Source: AP-15 sp963747735 | GTDB taxonomy: Bacteria > Pseudomonadota > Alphaproteobacteria > ATCC43930 > CGMCC-115725 | Direction of reading: 5' to 3' | Assembly: GCA_963747735.1 (NCBI GenBank) | Contig: CAVVGE010000013.1 | Span: forward strand, 1-40,252 | Length of the DNA: 40,252 bases | Shown: positions 23,826-34,846 of the stretch, piece after piece | How the letters are laid out: each line of letters opens with the position of its first letter | Numbering within the stretch: position 1 is the first letter of the stretch | Translations under genes and position numbers: made by a program | Notes under the pieces: generated by a model | Seen by the model: only the letters and a program-made list of their open reading frames with translations | Told to the model about the DNA's origin: nothing | Database searches by the model: none

Positions 23826-23921
23826 CCGCCGAGGCGGGCAAGGAGTTCGTCGAGGCCGCGCAGCCGCGGCGGAGCGGGCGTGTCGCGGCTGCGACGGTGG
23901 TCGGGCTGCCCGCCACTGCCG
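23826..23921 (+). pseudogene. partial duplicate of the hicB-hicA junction
   Basis: GAGGCGGGCAAGGAGTT, then GTCGAGG, CCGCGGCGGAGCGGGCGTGT and GGGCTGCCCG follow in the same order as at 24417-24510, where they form the 3' end of hicB, the spacer and the 5' end of hicA. The copy has a six-base deletion before CCGCGG and several substitutions, and the hicB stop has become CAG. It runs on into repeat sequence. It is too short to encode either protein. Confidence 0.75.
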
Positions 23922-23928
23922 AGTTCTT

Positions 23929-24000
23929 CGTTCGTCGCCGGGCTCGTCCCGGTGATCCACGTCTTTTACCGGTTGATGAAAGCCCGAAAGCCGGCCTTTC
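23929..24000. repeat. dispersed repeat pair, copy A
   Basis: Two modules: CGTTCGTCGCCGGGCTCG... to CCACG at 23929-23961, and GATGAAAGCCCGAAAGCCGG... at 23975-24000. Both recur at 24843-24914 but in the opposite order, which points to shuffling of short mobile or recombining units around the hicBA locus. Confidence 0.7.
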
Positions 24001-24121
24001 CCTTTGCGGGCTTGCCTCCGCCGCGTTCCCGGCGCAAGCCGCGAGCCACGGTCGCTCCGCTCCTCGGCCGCCGCCCGATAACCGGGTGGTGCCGCTGCTT
24101 TCGGGTTGCCGGACGATCTTG

Positions 24122-24146
24122 AGCTATAGTCAACAGAACTATAGCT
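24122..24146. promoter_or_regulatory. 9-bp dyad upstream of hicBA, candidate operator
   Basis: AGCTATAGT (24122-24130) and ACTATAGCT (24138-24146) are exact inverted repeats with a 7-base spacer, in an AT-rich island inside GC-rich DNA. Each arm contains a TATAG -10-like element. It lies 93 bases upstream of hicB. Toxin-antitoxin operons are commonly repressed at such dyads by the antitoxin. Confidence 0.5.
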
Positions 24147-24238
24147 ATTGACCCGAGGATCCCCGAGACGGGGCAGGGATGCAGGTGGGCAAAACCTCGA
24201 AGGCAGGCTCAGGTAAATTTTGGGAAGGAGCCGGCATC

Positions 24239-24454
24239 ATGCGCTATACGGTCGTGTTGGAGCAGGAACCGGACGGCGGCTATGTCGCCAGTGTCCCCGC
24301 GCTGCCGGGTTGCGTCAGCCAAGGCGATACGCGTCCAAGCGCTTTGGCGAACATCCGCGAGGCCATCCAGCTTTATATCGAGGATTGCCACGACGCTGGC
24401 GATCCGGTCCCGACCGAGGCGGGCAAGGAGTTTGTCGAGGTCGAAGCCGCATAG
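24239..24454 (+). CDS. hicB: HicB-family antitoxin
   Basis: 71 residues from ATG 24239, with AAGGAG upstream; an earlier in-frame start at 24179 would add 20 unrelated residues. The HicB core is clear: YTVVLEQEPDGGYVASVPAL, PGCVSQGDTRPSALANIREA, IQLYIEDC. In HicAB systems this degenerate RNase-H-like domain covers the active site of the HicA mRNA interferase. The protein ends soon after the core (VEVEAA) and lacks the helix-turn-helix or ribbon-helix-helix tail found in longer HicB proteins, so direct operator binding is uncertain. hicA follows 33 bases later. Confidence 0.9.
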   Translation: MRYTVVLEQEPDGGYVASVPALPGCVSQGDTRPSALANIREAIQLYIEDCHDAGDPVPTEAGKEFVEVEAA

Positions 24455-24487
24455 CCGCGGCGGAGCGGGCGTGTCGGGGCTGCGCCG

Positions 24488-24718
24488 GTGGCCGGGCTGC
24501 CCGTCGGCCTCTCCGGCCGTCAGGTCCGGGCCGCCCTGGAACGGGCAGGCTTCGTATTCCGCCGCCAGACCGGCAGCCATATGATCCTGCGCCGGGACGA
24601 GCCCCACGCCCGCGTTGTTGTGCCCGACCACAAGGCGGTCCGGCAGGGCACGCTCCGGCGCATCATTGCCGATGCCGGGCTGACCGTCGATCAGTTCATC
24701 GCACTTCTCGGGCGATAG
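24488..24718 (+). CDS. hicA: HicA-family mRNA interferase toxin
   Basis: 76 residues from GTG 24488. The dsRNA-binding-like fold shows as SGRQVRAALERAGFVFRRQT, GSHMILRR with the catalytic His31, and RVVVPDHKAVRQGTLRRIIADAGLTVDQFIALL. HicA toxins cleave mRNA when not bound by HicB. The order antitoxin first, toxin second is one of the two known arrangements. The start is less sure than the rest because the 33-base gap has no strong ribosome site; translation may be coupled to hicB. A fragment of this junction is duplicated at 23826-23921. Confidence 0.9.
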   Translation: MAGLPVGLSGRQVRAALERAGFVFRRQTGSHMILRRDEPHARVVVPDHKAVRQGTLRRIIADAGLTVDQFIALLGR

Positions 24719-25350
24719 GTCCGGCGCGATCCTGCCTTGCGCTCTGCCGGGAGCCTCCGTTACGGGGACAGTTTACTTTACCTGACCCGGCCTTTAAGGT
24801 TTTGCTCACCTGCATCCCCGCCCCCGTCTCGGGGGAACGTGTGATGAAAGCCCGAAAGCGGGCCTTTCTCGGCCGCCGATACGTTCGTCACCGGGCTCGG
24901 CCCGGTGATCCACGCCTTGCTTCCTCACGGCAGAATCGGCGTGGGGCCGCAGATCGTGAGATGCCGCCAGGCCAAAATGGCGGGTCGCCCCGCCTCCCGG
25001 CGCTCCCTTGCGAGGCTTGAAGGAACAAACCACGAATCCTGATCTATCGGCGTCCGAACCCATTCGCCGCCACGGAGCGCATCCCGCGATGCCGGCCGCC
25101 GATCCCTCATTTCCTCCTGCTACCGCCTGTTTTTCGCACGCGGAACCGAGGAATCTCAACCCCTTGCGCCTGATATCTCCGTCACTCGCGCGCGCGAGGC
25201 CGGGCGGAACGCAGCACAACCGGCCTTGCCTCTGGGCGCCTCGATCGGCCCGTTAAGGATGTATTCGGATTTGGATATTAGGGTCCCTCCCTGATCGTTT
25301 CACCGGCGCCGCGGCCTCTGCCGCCGCCGGGTATCCAGGGAGCGCAGCGC
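24719..25350. other. gene-free stretch between hicA and the repetitive RTX protein
   Basis: No gene is supported. It contains TTACGGGGACAGTTTACTTT at about 24760-24779, a sequence type often seen beside REP-associated or IS200-like transposase sites. The second copy of the shuffled repeat modules is at 24843-24914. From about 24920 to 25260 short open frames exist on both strands but none has a recognisable domain or ribosome site. Confidence 0.55.
24843..24914. repeat. dispersed repeat pair, copy B
   Basis: GATGAAAGCCCGAAAGCGGG... at 24843-24868 is followed by CGTTCGTCACCGGGCTCG... to CCACG at 24882-24914. They match the modules at 23975-24000 and 23929-23961 with few differences, in reversed order. 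Confidence 0.7.
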
Positions 25351-28300
25351 GTGGCAGCCCTAAGCTGGAAGAGCGGGGTCAGCGGTAGCTGGACGACAGC
25401 GGCCGATTGGATTCCCGCCGTCGTCCCCGCCGCCGGCGACGACGTGTCTATCGCGGTCGGCGGCTCCTACATCGTGTCGGCTGCGGCGCTCCAGGTCGCG
25501 CTCGACGCGCTGACGGTCAGCGCCCCGGGTGCCATTCTGGCGATCGATGCCACCGGGGCCGGCGGCAGCAACATCGCGGTGACAGGCACGCTCGGCAACA
25601 GCGGCCATATCGAGATCGGCAATCTTCTCCTCTCGGTGCCGATAACCGTTTCGGTGAACGGACTTGCCAACCTCGGCGAAATCGATCTGACCGGCAGTGC
25701 CGCGGCACAGGCCTCGCTGCTGGTCGAGCCGGCGGGCGGCAGTCTGACCGGAAAATATTTCCTCAGCGGCAACGCGCTGCTCGCTTACGAGCTGGGCGGG
25801 GTCACGGCGATCGGCAACAGTGCCGAGCTGTCGCTGACGGGCCCCAAGGCGCGGGTCGCGCTCGGCTCGGCGCCGGACAGCAGCAGCGCGCTGAGCGGGC
25901 TCGGCAGCAGCCTCGGCACCCTCCGCCTCGAAGGCGGTGCCAGCGTCGCCACGGCTGTCGGGTTCGTAAACAACGGCATCGTCGATGTCGACGACAGCAG
26001 CGGCAGCGGCGGCAGCCGGCTTTTGTTCGGCGGGGTCTTGACCAACCGCGGCAATTTGGTGATCGGCAACGCCCTCCTCGACGCGGCGACGCTGGTGACC
26101 GCCGCCGACCTTGTCAACGCGCGGGAAATTGCCCTGACCGGCAGCGGCGCAATCCAGGCGACGCTCGATATCGCCGCGGCGGCACCGGCGACCTTTACCG
26201 GGATCAACCTGCTCGGCGGCGACGCGCTCTTGGAGTACGGCAGCGGCGCCATCAGCAATATCGTGATCGGCTCGCAGCTGACACTCAGCGGTTCCAAGGC
26301 GCGGGTGGCGCTCGCCTCGGCGACCGGCAGCAACAGCGCGTTGACCAACCTCAAAGGCAACGCGGGCACGTTCGACCTCGAAAACGGTGCAGTGGTCACA
26401 ATCGCCGGCAGCTTCACCAATACCGGTCTGAGCGAGGTCGATACCGGGTCCGGCGCCGGCGGCAGCAGCCTGAAGATCGGCACGACCCTGACCAACAGCG
26501 CGATCATCAGCCCGAACGGCCTCAAGATCGGCAACACCATCCTCAGCGCGGCAACGCTCGTCGAAGCCACAGGTCTGGTCAACACCGGCTTGACCGATTT
26601 GACCGGGGCGCTTTCGGTCCAGGCGACGCTCGACATCGGCGCGGCGGCGACGCCCACGCTGATGGGAGATTTCTTTCTCGCGAACGATGCGCTCCTCGAA
26701 TTCTCGAGCGGGGCGATCACCGGCATCGGCACTGGCGCCGAGCTTTCGCTCGACGGCGCCGGCTCGCGCGTGGCGCTCGCCTCGGCAGACGGCAGCAACA
26801 GCGCGATCACAAAGCTCGCGACCAATCTCGGCACGCTCGTCCTCAACGGCGGCGCCGAGGTGGTCACCGCGGTCGGCTTCGCAAACGGCAACCTCGTAGA
26901 GGTCGATGATGCCGGCGGTGGCAGCAGCCTGACGATCGGCGGGAGCATGACCAACACCGGCCATATCGTGATCGGCAACACATTGTTGGCCGGCGCGACC
27001 AATGTGGCGGCGAAGGAGCTCCAGAATACCGGCGAGATCGACCTGGTTGGGGCGCCGTTGGTTCAGGCGACACTCGACATCGCCGCAGCGGCACCTTCGA
27101 CCTTGACCGGTATCGACAATCTCGGCAACGACGCGCTCTTCGAATACGGAAGCGGGGCGATTACCGCGATCGGCAGTGGCGCGCAGCTTTCGCTGAACGG
27201 CGCCCATGCGCGGGTGGCCCTCGCCTCGGGATCGGGCAGCAACAGCGCACTAAGAAGGCTCGCGAGCAATGCCGGCACGCTGCGCCTCGAAAACGGTGGG
27301 GTATTAAGCACCACTACGGATTTTCTGAACGCCGGGATTCTCGAAGTCGATGATATCGGCGGCGGCAGCCGGCTGACGATCGGCGCGGCCTTGACCAACA
27401 CCGGCCGCGTCGCGATCGGCAACGTTGCGCTCGGCGCGCCGACGATCCTCTCGGCGAGCGTTGCCTCGAATGGTGGCGAGATCGACCTGACGTCGGGGCG
27501 GACGGTGCAGGCGACGCTCGACATCGCCGGGGCTTTGTCGAACGCCGGGCTGGTCCAGGTCGATGCTGTCGGCGCCAGCGGCGGTAGCCGGCTGACGATC
27601 GGCGGAACGTTGACCAATGACGGCGTCATCTCGAAGGGCCTCAGGATCGGCAATATTGAGCTCAGCGTGCCGACGGTCGTCACGGCGGCATTTCTCTCGA
27701 ACCCCGGCGAGATCGATCTGGCCGGTGCGCCATCGGTTCAGGCGACGCTCGACACCGCGGCGGCGGCGCCGGCGACACTGACCGGCATCTACAAGCTCAC
27801 AAACGACGCGCTCCTCGAATTTTCGACCGGCAAAATCACCGCAATCGGCGGCGGCGCGGAATTGTTACTCAGCGGCGCCGCAGCGCGGGTGGCGGATGCC
27901 GCTGCGGCGGGCGGCAACAGCGCGTTGACCGGCCTCGCCGCCAATAGCGGGGTGCTCGCCCTGGAGGGGGGTGCCAATCTCGCCTTGACCTCCGGGTTCT
28001 CGAACGGCGATCTTCTCGTCGTCGACAATCTCGGCGGGGGCGGCAGCAGCCTGAGGATCGGCGGGGTGCTCGACAACAGCGGCACCGTCGACATCGGCAA
28101 CAGCAGCAGCCTCAGCCTGGCGACGACGGTCACCGCGGCCGGGCTCGACAACCTGTTCGGCGGCTCGATCGTCATTGCCGGGCGGGCCGCGCCGGCGACA
28201 CTGACCGCGACCGGCGCCGCCGCCGACGAGGGCTCGATCACAGTCGGCAATCTCGGGGTTCTCGCCCTCGGCAAGAGCCTGAGTGTCGCGAGCGCGGCGG

Positions 28301-29127
28301 TGCTGACGGTGAATGGCGGCGAGGTCAGCGGCGGCACTCTGTCGGGATCGGGCACGATGGCGAGCGGCATCGCGTCTCACAGCACCCTCGCCGGGGTCAC
28401 GATCGCCGCCGGGACGAGCTTTGCGGCCGGCGCCAACAGCACCCTGACCCTCGACCATGTGACCGTCGCCGGCGCACTCTCGGGTGGCGGCAGCGCCGGG
28501 CTCGCCTTCGGCCTGGCCGGCAATGACGCGATGACCGACATTGCCGGCTTCCCGACGATCAGCCTCGCCGATGGCGGGGCGAACGTGCTGACCCTGAGGG
28601 CCGCGAACTTTGCCGGCGTCACCGGCGGCGCGATCACCGTCTTCGACGGCGATGGCGGCACCACCCTCACGGCCTCGGGCCTTCCCTCGATGGACGCGAT
28701 CACCGTCCATGCCGGCAGCGGCATCGACAAGCTGACCGGCGGCGCCGGCAACGACGCCTTCTTCGCCGGCGGCCATACGACGATGACCGGCAAGACCGGC
28801 GCCAACGAATTTGTTTTTAACGGACCGGGCCCGGGCAACGTCGTCGCCGATTTCGCCGCCTCCGCGCAAAACCAAATCGTGGTCGGCAATTTCGGATTCT
28901 CGCTCGCTCAGAGCGGGGCGAGCGCCACGCCGGAACAGCTGCCGAGCAACCTCTTCGTCAAGAACGCCACCGGCAAATTCACCGACACGGCCCAGCGCTT
29001 CGCCTACGACACCACCAACGGCAAGCTGTTCTTTGCCGCGGACGGCAGCGGCAGCACGCCGGAGCTCGTCGCCACCCTCGCCAACCACCCCGGCTTATCG
29101 GCCTCGCAACTGTTCTTCATCACCTGA
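25351..29127 (+). CDS. 1258-residue repetitive RTX-type secreted protein (putative adhesin)
   Basis: It starts at GTG 25351 with GGGAG upstream. The chain is built of Gly/Ala/Ser/Thr-rich beta-type repeats with no Cys. Five related units of about 150 residues begin near residues 132, 282, 437, 585 and 810, each with a pattern like LTG---L-NDALLEY-SGAI, then L-LSG--ARVALAS--GSNSAL, GTL-LENGA and QATLDIAAAAP. The gap from 585 to 810 holds an extra half unit. Near residue 1122 comes GSGIDKLTGGAGNDAFFAGG, a short RTX calcium-binding nonapeptide run. The end (YDTTNGKLFFAADGSGSTPE, SASQLFFIT) matches the C-terminal signal region of type I secreted proteins. There is no N-terminal signal peptide, which fits type I export. 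It is probably a cell-surface or extracellular adhesin. No ABC exporter, membrane-fusion or TolC gene is nearby. Confidence 0.85.
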   Translation: MAALSWKSGVSGSWTTAADWIPAVVPAAGDDVSIAVGGSYIVSAAALQVALDALTVSAPGAILAIDATGAGGSNIAVTGTLGNSGHIEIGNLLLSVPITVSVNGLANLGEIDLTGSAAAQASLLVEPAGGSLTGKYFLSGNALLAYELGGVTAIGNSAELSLTGPKARVALGSAPDSSSALSGLGSSLGTLRLEGGASVATAVGFVNNGIVDVDDSSGSGGSRLLFGGVLTNRGNLVIGNALLDAATLVTAADLVNAREIALTGSGAIQATLDIAAAAPATFTGINLLGGDALLEYGSGAISNIVIGSQLTLSGSKARVALASATGSNSALTNLKGNAGTFDLENGAVVTIAGSFTNTGLSEVDTGSGAGGSSLKIGTTLTNSAIISPNGLKIGNTILSAATLVEATGLVNTGLTDLTGALSVQATLDIGAAATPTLMGDFFLANDALLEFSSGAITGIGTGAELSLDGAGSRVALASADGSNSAITKLATNLGTLVLNGGAEVVTAVGFANGNLVEVDDAGGGSSLTIGGSMTNTGHIVIGNTLLAGATNVAAKELQNTGEIDLVGAPLVQATLDIAAAAPSTLTGIDNLGNDALFEYGSGAITAIGSGAQLSLNGAHARVALASGSGSNSALRRLASNAGTLRLENGGVLSTTTDFLNAGILEVDDIGGGSRLTIGAALTNTGRVAIGNVALGAPTILSASVASNGGEIDLTSGRTVQATLDIAGALSNAGLVQVDAVGASGGSRLTIGGTLTNDGVISKGLRIGNIELSVPTVVTAAFLSNPGEIDLAGAPSVQATLDTAAAAPATLTGIYKLTNDALLEFSTGKITAIGGGAELLLSGAAARVADAAAAGGNSALTGLAANSGVLALEGGANLALTSGFSNGDLLVVDNLGGGGSSLRIGGVLDNSGTVDIGNSSSLSLATTVTAAGLDNLFGGSIVIAGRAAPATLTATGAAADEGSITVGNLGVLALGKSLSVASAAVLTVNGGEVSGGTLSGSGTMASGIASHSTLAGVTIAAGTSFAAGANSTLTLDHVTVAGALSGGGSAGLAFGLAGNDAMTDIAGFPTISLADGGANVLTLRAANFAGVTGGAITVFDGDGGTTLTASGLPSMDAITVHAGSGIDKLTGGAGNDAFFAGGHTTMTGKTGANEFVFNGPGPGNVVADFAASAQNQIVVGNFGFSLAQSGASATPEQLPSNLFVKNATGKFTDTAQRFAYDTTNGKLFFAADGSGSTPELVATLANHPGLSASQLFFIT

Positions 29128-29198
29128 CGCTCTCGCCCCGCCGGCCGCCATCTGCTGAGAGCCGCCGTCGAAAGGCGCGGGACTACGGGCGATTACGG

Positions 29199-29227
29199 GG
29201 ATGGGCTGAGCGCAGCGATGCCCATCC
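29199..29227. terminator. hairpin downstream of the RTX gene
   Basis: GGATGGGC (29199-29206) and GCCCATCC (29220-29227) form an eight-base stem with a 13-base loop. The motif type (GATGGG...GCGCAGCG...CCCATCC) is a frequent intergenic hairpin in proteobacteria. There is no clear U-run, so its terminator role is a guess from position. Confidence 0.4.
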
Positions 29228-29391
29228 TTGTGACCGCGCATGGTGGGTTTCGCGAACTGCTCAAGCCACCTTACAAAAACGCAAAACGGCTGCGCACGGG
29301 GGGCGCCGGGCGGGCTCGCGGACGGTCCGGATTTCGCCGGCGGCGGCCATGCGTTACAAAGTGCCGTGCAGCGTGCGAATGAGGGGGTGAT

Positions 29392-30393
29392 GTGCTCGCC
29401 AATATTCCTGCGACCCAGACGGTGATCGAGATCAAGGGGCCGGGCGGGCCCGAAATGCTGGTGCCGGGGACGCGGCCGGTGCCGGAGCCCGGGGCGGGCG
29501 AGGTCTTGATCCGGATCGCGGCGGCCGGGGTCAACCGCGCCGATTGCCTGCAGCGCATGGGGCGCTATCCGATGCCGCCCGGAGCGCCCGACATCCCCGG
29601 CCTCGAATGCTCGGGCACGATCGTCAAGCTCGGGCCGGGCGTGTCGCAATGGCATGAGGGCGACCCTGTCTGCGCGCTCTTGATCGGCGACGGCTACGGC
29701 GAATATGCCGCCGCCCCCGCGGTGCAATGCCTGCCGGTGCCCGCGGGCGTGAGCCTCGTCGATGCCGGCGGTCTGCCCGAGACCTTTTGCACGGTGTGGA
29801 CCAACGTCTTCGACCGCATCCACCTCAGGGCCGGCGAGGTGTTCTTGCAGCAGGGCGGGTCGAGCGGCATCGGCATGACCGCGATCCAGCTCGCCAAGGC
29901 GTTTGGTGCCCAGGTGCTCGCCACCGCCGGCTCGGACGAAAAGTGCCGCGCCTGCCGCGACTACGGCGCCGATGTCGCGATCAACTACCGCAAAGAAGAT
30001 TTTGTCGCGGTCGGCAAGGAATTTACGCAAGGCCACGGCGTCGACGCGATCTTCGACATGGTCGGCGGCGACTACATCCAGCGCGAGCTCGACCTGTTGG
30101 CGCCCGAGGGCAGGCTCTGCTTTGTCGCCTTGATGCACGGGGCCAAGGTCGAGGCCGATTTCGGGTTGATCCAGCGGAAGCACCTGACCGTCACCGGCTC
30201 GACCCTGCGCCCGCGCCCGGTTGCGCAAAAGGCCGCGATCGTCGCGGCGCTCAGAGAGAAGGTGTGGCCGCTCTGGGCGCAAGGCAAATTGCGCCCCTGC
30301 ACCTACCAGACCTTCCCGCTCGCCGAAGCCGCCGAGGCGCACCGGCTGATGGAATTGAGCCGGCACATCGGTAAAATCCTGCTGACCCCGTGA
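29392..30393 (+). CDS. NAD(P)H:quinone oxidoreductase, zinc-type alcohol dehydrogenase superfamily
   Basis: 333 residues from GTG 29392, preceded by GAGGGGG. The GroES-like N-terminal half has GEVLIRIAAAGVNRADCLQRMGRY and PDIPGLECSGTI; zinc-ligand residues of true alcohol dehydrogenases are absent. The Rossmann motif is LQQGGSSGIGMTAIQLAKAF (about 145-164), followed by GADVAINYRKEDF. The pattern is that of the PIG3-type quinone oxidoreductases that reduce quinones with NADPH. It converges with the VOC gene, 21 bases from its stop. Confidence 0.93.
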   Translation: MLANIPATQTVIEIKGPGGPEMLVPGTRPVPEPGAGEVLIRIAAAGVNRADCLQRMGRYPMPPGAPDIPGLECSGTIVKLGPGVSQWHEGDPVCALLIGDGYGEYAAAPAVQCLPVPAGVSLVDAGGLPETFCTVWTNVFDRIHLRAGEVFLQQGGSSGIGMTAIQLAKAFGAQVLATAGSDEKCRACRDYGADVAINYRKEDFVAVGKEFTQGHGVDAIFDMVGGDYIQRELDLLAPEGRLCFVALMHGAKVEADFGLIQRKHLTVTGSTLRPRPVAQKAAIVAALREKVWPLWAQGKLRPCTYQTFPLAEAAEAHRLMELSRHIGKILLTP

Positions 30394-30414
30394 TTGGGGG
30401 CGCGCGGCGGTTTC

Positions 30415-30807
30415 TCAATAGCTCGCGATTTCGATCGAGTTCCGGTCGGGGTCGTCGATATAGATCGACTGGATCGTGCCGGTGGCACCGGCGCGCGGGC
30501 CCTGCATCCTGACCGGCACGCCGCAAGCTTCGAGATGGGCCGCGACCTCGGTCATCGGCGCCTCGGTGATAAAGCAGATATGGGCCGGCTGGCGCTTGTC
30601 CCCAGGGCTCGCGGCGGGGCTCGCGGCGGCCATCGCCATCGGGCCGCCGGCGGCGTCGAGATGAATTTTTTGCCGGCCGAAATAGAGTGCGGCACGGCCT
30701 TCCCCGGTCATTTCGGACCGCATGCCGAGGATACGGCGGTAGAACTCGACGCTGCGGTCGAGATCGGCGACGGTCAGGTTCAGGTGGTCGATGCGTTCGA
30801 TCTGCAT
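30415..30807 (-). CDS. VOC-family (glyoxalase/dioxygenase-like) metalloprotein
   Basis: 130 residues from ATG 30807, which follows GGAGGGG. The vicinal-oxygen-chelate fold is shown by IDHLNLTVADLDRSVEFYRR (metal His8 region), AALYFGRQKIHLD, PAHICFIT (second metal His) and the final SIYIDDPDRNSIEIASY (metal Glu). The group includes glyoxalase I, fosfomycin-resistance proteins and extradiol-like enzymes; no clear pick is possible. It lies 112 bases downstream of the lon stop on the same strand and might be read from the same transcript. Confidence 0.9.
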   Translation of the reverse strand: MQIERIDHLNLTVADLDRSVEFYRRILGMRSEMTGEGRAALYFGRQKIHLDAAGGPMAMAAASPAASPGDKRQPAHICFITEAPMTEVAAHLEACGVPVRMQGPRAGATGTIQSIYIDDPDRNSIEIASY

Positions 30808-30919
30808 GGCGCCCCTCCGCGATGTCGTGACGCGGCGGAGCATGCCACGCGGCGGGGCCGCCGGGCCAGCCCGGTAATCCCGGCCGATCGCCGCCCCAGG
30901 AAAATTGCGGATCGAGCCG

Positions 30920-33349
<2,430 letters not shown>

Positions 33350-33391
33350 CGGAAAAAATCCTCGGCAGTATTCTCGATGGCGGCGCGCGCG

Positions 33392-33787
33392 TCAGAGCTT
33401 GTGCAGCTGCACCATCAAGCAACCATTGGCGAGATGCCGGCTGGAAATCTCGAGGCGCGCCGGGGGCAGCTCGATGCGCCGCTCGAAATGGCCGTGCGGG
33501 ATTTCCAGCCGATGAATGCGCGCATATTCGAGCTCGCGCGGCAGCGGGCGCTCGCCGCTGACGATCAAGACGCCAGCGCTCAACGTCACCTCGATGCGGT
33601 CGACCTCGACACCGGGGAGCGCGATCAGGATGGTCAGGGCCTCGTCGGTTTCAAAGATGTCGCAAGGCGCCTCCCAATAGGGAGTGGCGTGGCTGCGATG
33701 AAAGAATTGACGATGCAGATGATCGGCGCGTTCCATCGCCCGGCAGGCCTGCGCCCACATCAACGCTTCGAGCTGTCGTTCCGGCAT
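33392..33787 (-). CDS. Hsp20/alpha-crystallin small heat-shock protein
   Basis: 131 residues from ATG 33787, preceded by GGAG; longer in-frame starts reach 33865. The alpha-crystallin domain fills about 38-130 (PYWEAPCDIFETDEALTILI, ALPGVEVDRIEVTLSAGVLI, VSGERPLP, HGHFERRIELP). The chain stops right after the domain (VQLHKL), so the C-terminal I-x-I extension used for oligomer locking in most small heat-shock proteins is missing. It probably holds unfolded clients for the Lon protease encoded just downstream. Confidence 0.92.
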   Translation of the reverse strand: MPERQLEALMWAQACRAMERADHLHRQFFHRSHATPYWEAPCDIFETDEALTILIALPGVEVDRIEVTLSAGVLIVSGERPLPRELEYARIHRLEIPHGHFERRIELPPARLEISSRHLANGCLMVQLHKL

Positions 33788-33957
33788 GGCTTCTCCGCGC
33801 GGCGCAGGACGCGCCGCTTTGTTCATATGGTGCGCCAAGCCCGACGCCCAATCACGGGCCGGCACCGGACAATACCCCAGTCCGGCCAGGATCGCGAGAC
33901 TAGGCGGACCGCACGAAACCGGCTATCAGCGTTTGCGACACAGCTTCAGGGGTGCAT

Positions 33958-34827
33958 GTGGCCGAGATCGAAGACAAAGCCAGGGCAGTGGTCGAGGGCG
34001 TGGCGGCCGAAGGGGTGCGGCTGGAGACGCCGTGCGGCGACGGCGCCATGGTGTGGCGGGTATGGGGTGCGGGGCCACCCTTGGTGCTGCTGCATGGCGG
34101 CTACGGCTCGTGGATGCACTGGGTTCGCAATATCCTGCCGCTGGCGCGGGAGTTCACCGTGGTGGCGCCCGATCTGCCGGGACTCGGCAAGTCGGCGACC
34201 CCGCCCGAGCCGCATGCCGCCGAGAGCCTGGCGCAGATCGTCGCCGACGGCTTGGCCATCATATTGCCGGGCAGCGAGCGTCTTCACCTCGCCGGCTTCT
34301 CGTTTGGCGGGGTGCTCGGCGGCCATGTCGCGGCATTGCTGGGCGAGCAGGTGCGGGGCTTTACGATCGTCGGCTCGAACGGGCTCGGCCTGCCGCGCCA
34401 GCCGACCGAGCTCGAGCGCCAGAAGCCGGGCGGGACCGTCGAAGAGCTGCTCGCCATCGCGAGGTACAACCTCGGCGTGCTGATGATCGCCGACAAGGCC
34501 AAGATCGACGACCTCGCGGTTTACATCCAATACCTCAACGCGCCGCGCGGCCGGGTCAGGAGCCGGCGCTTTTCGCGCACCGACACGCTGATCCGGGCGC
34601 TGCCGCGGGTGACCGCACGGCTCTCCGGCATCTGGGGCGGGCGCGACGCCGGCGCCCATCCCTATCTCGACGAGCGCCGGCGCGTGCTCGATGAGATCCA
34701 GCCCGGCCTGCGCTTTGAAATCATCCCCGGCGCCGGCCATTGGGTCGCCTACGAAGCCGCCGACCGTTTCAACCCGCTCCTTGCCGAGATTGTGAGACAG
34801 CAATCGGAGGCGGTCGCGACGGTTTGA
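33958..34827 (+). CDS. alpha/beta-fold hydrolase
   Basis: 289 residues. GTG 33958 is favoured because AGGGG lies five bases upstream; GTG 33952 would add two residues. Oxyanion loop LLHGGYGSWMHW, nucleophile elbow GFSFGG (Ser115), candidate Asp in IWGGRDAGAHP and His in GAGHWVAYE form the catalytic set. The family includes esterases and C-C bond hydrolases of meta-cleavage products (MhpC/BphD-like); the general look is compatible with the latter, but the substrate is not readable. It diverges from the Hsp20-lon pair and converges on the intradiol dioxygenase gene with 19 bases between stops. Confidence 0.9.
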   Translation: MAEIEDKARAVVEGVAAEGVRLETPCGDGAMVWRVWGAGPPLVLLHGGYGSWMHWVRNILPLAREFTVVAPDLPGLGKSATPPEPHAAESLAQIVADGLAIILPGSERLHLAGFSFGGVLGGHVAALLGEQVRGFTIVGSNGLGLPRQPTELERQKPGGTVEELLAIARYNLGVLMIADKAKIDDLAVYIQYLNAPRGRVRSRRFSRTDTLIRALPRVTARLSGIWGGRDAGAHPYLDERRRVLDEIQPGLRFEIIPGAGHWVAYEAADRFNPLLAEIVRQQSEAVATV

Positions 34828-34846
34828 CGGTGCCTTGGCGCGGTCG

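Noticed and set aside
24806..25219. 137-codon minus-strand frame
   Set aside because: No domain, no ribosome site, and it runs through a dispersed repeat.
25360..27207. Long minus-strand frame opposite the RTX gene
   Set aside because: It is repetitive only because the sense gene is repetitive; the sense protein has a clear secretion-type C-terminus.
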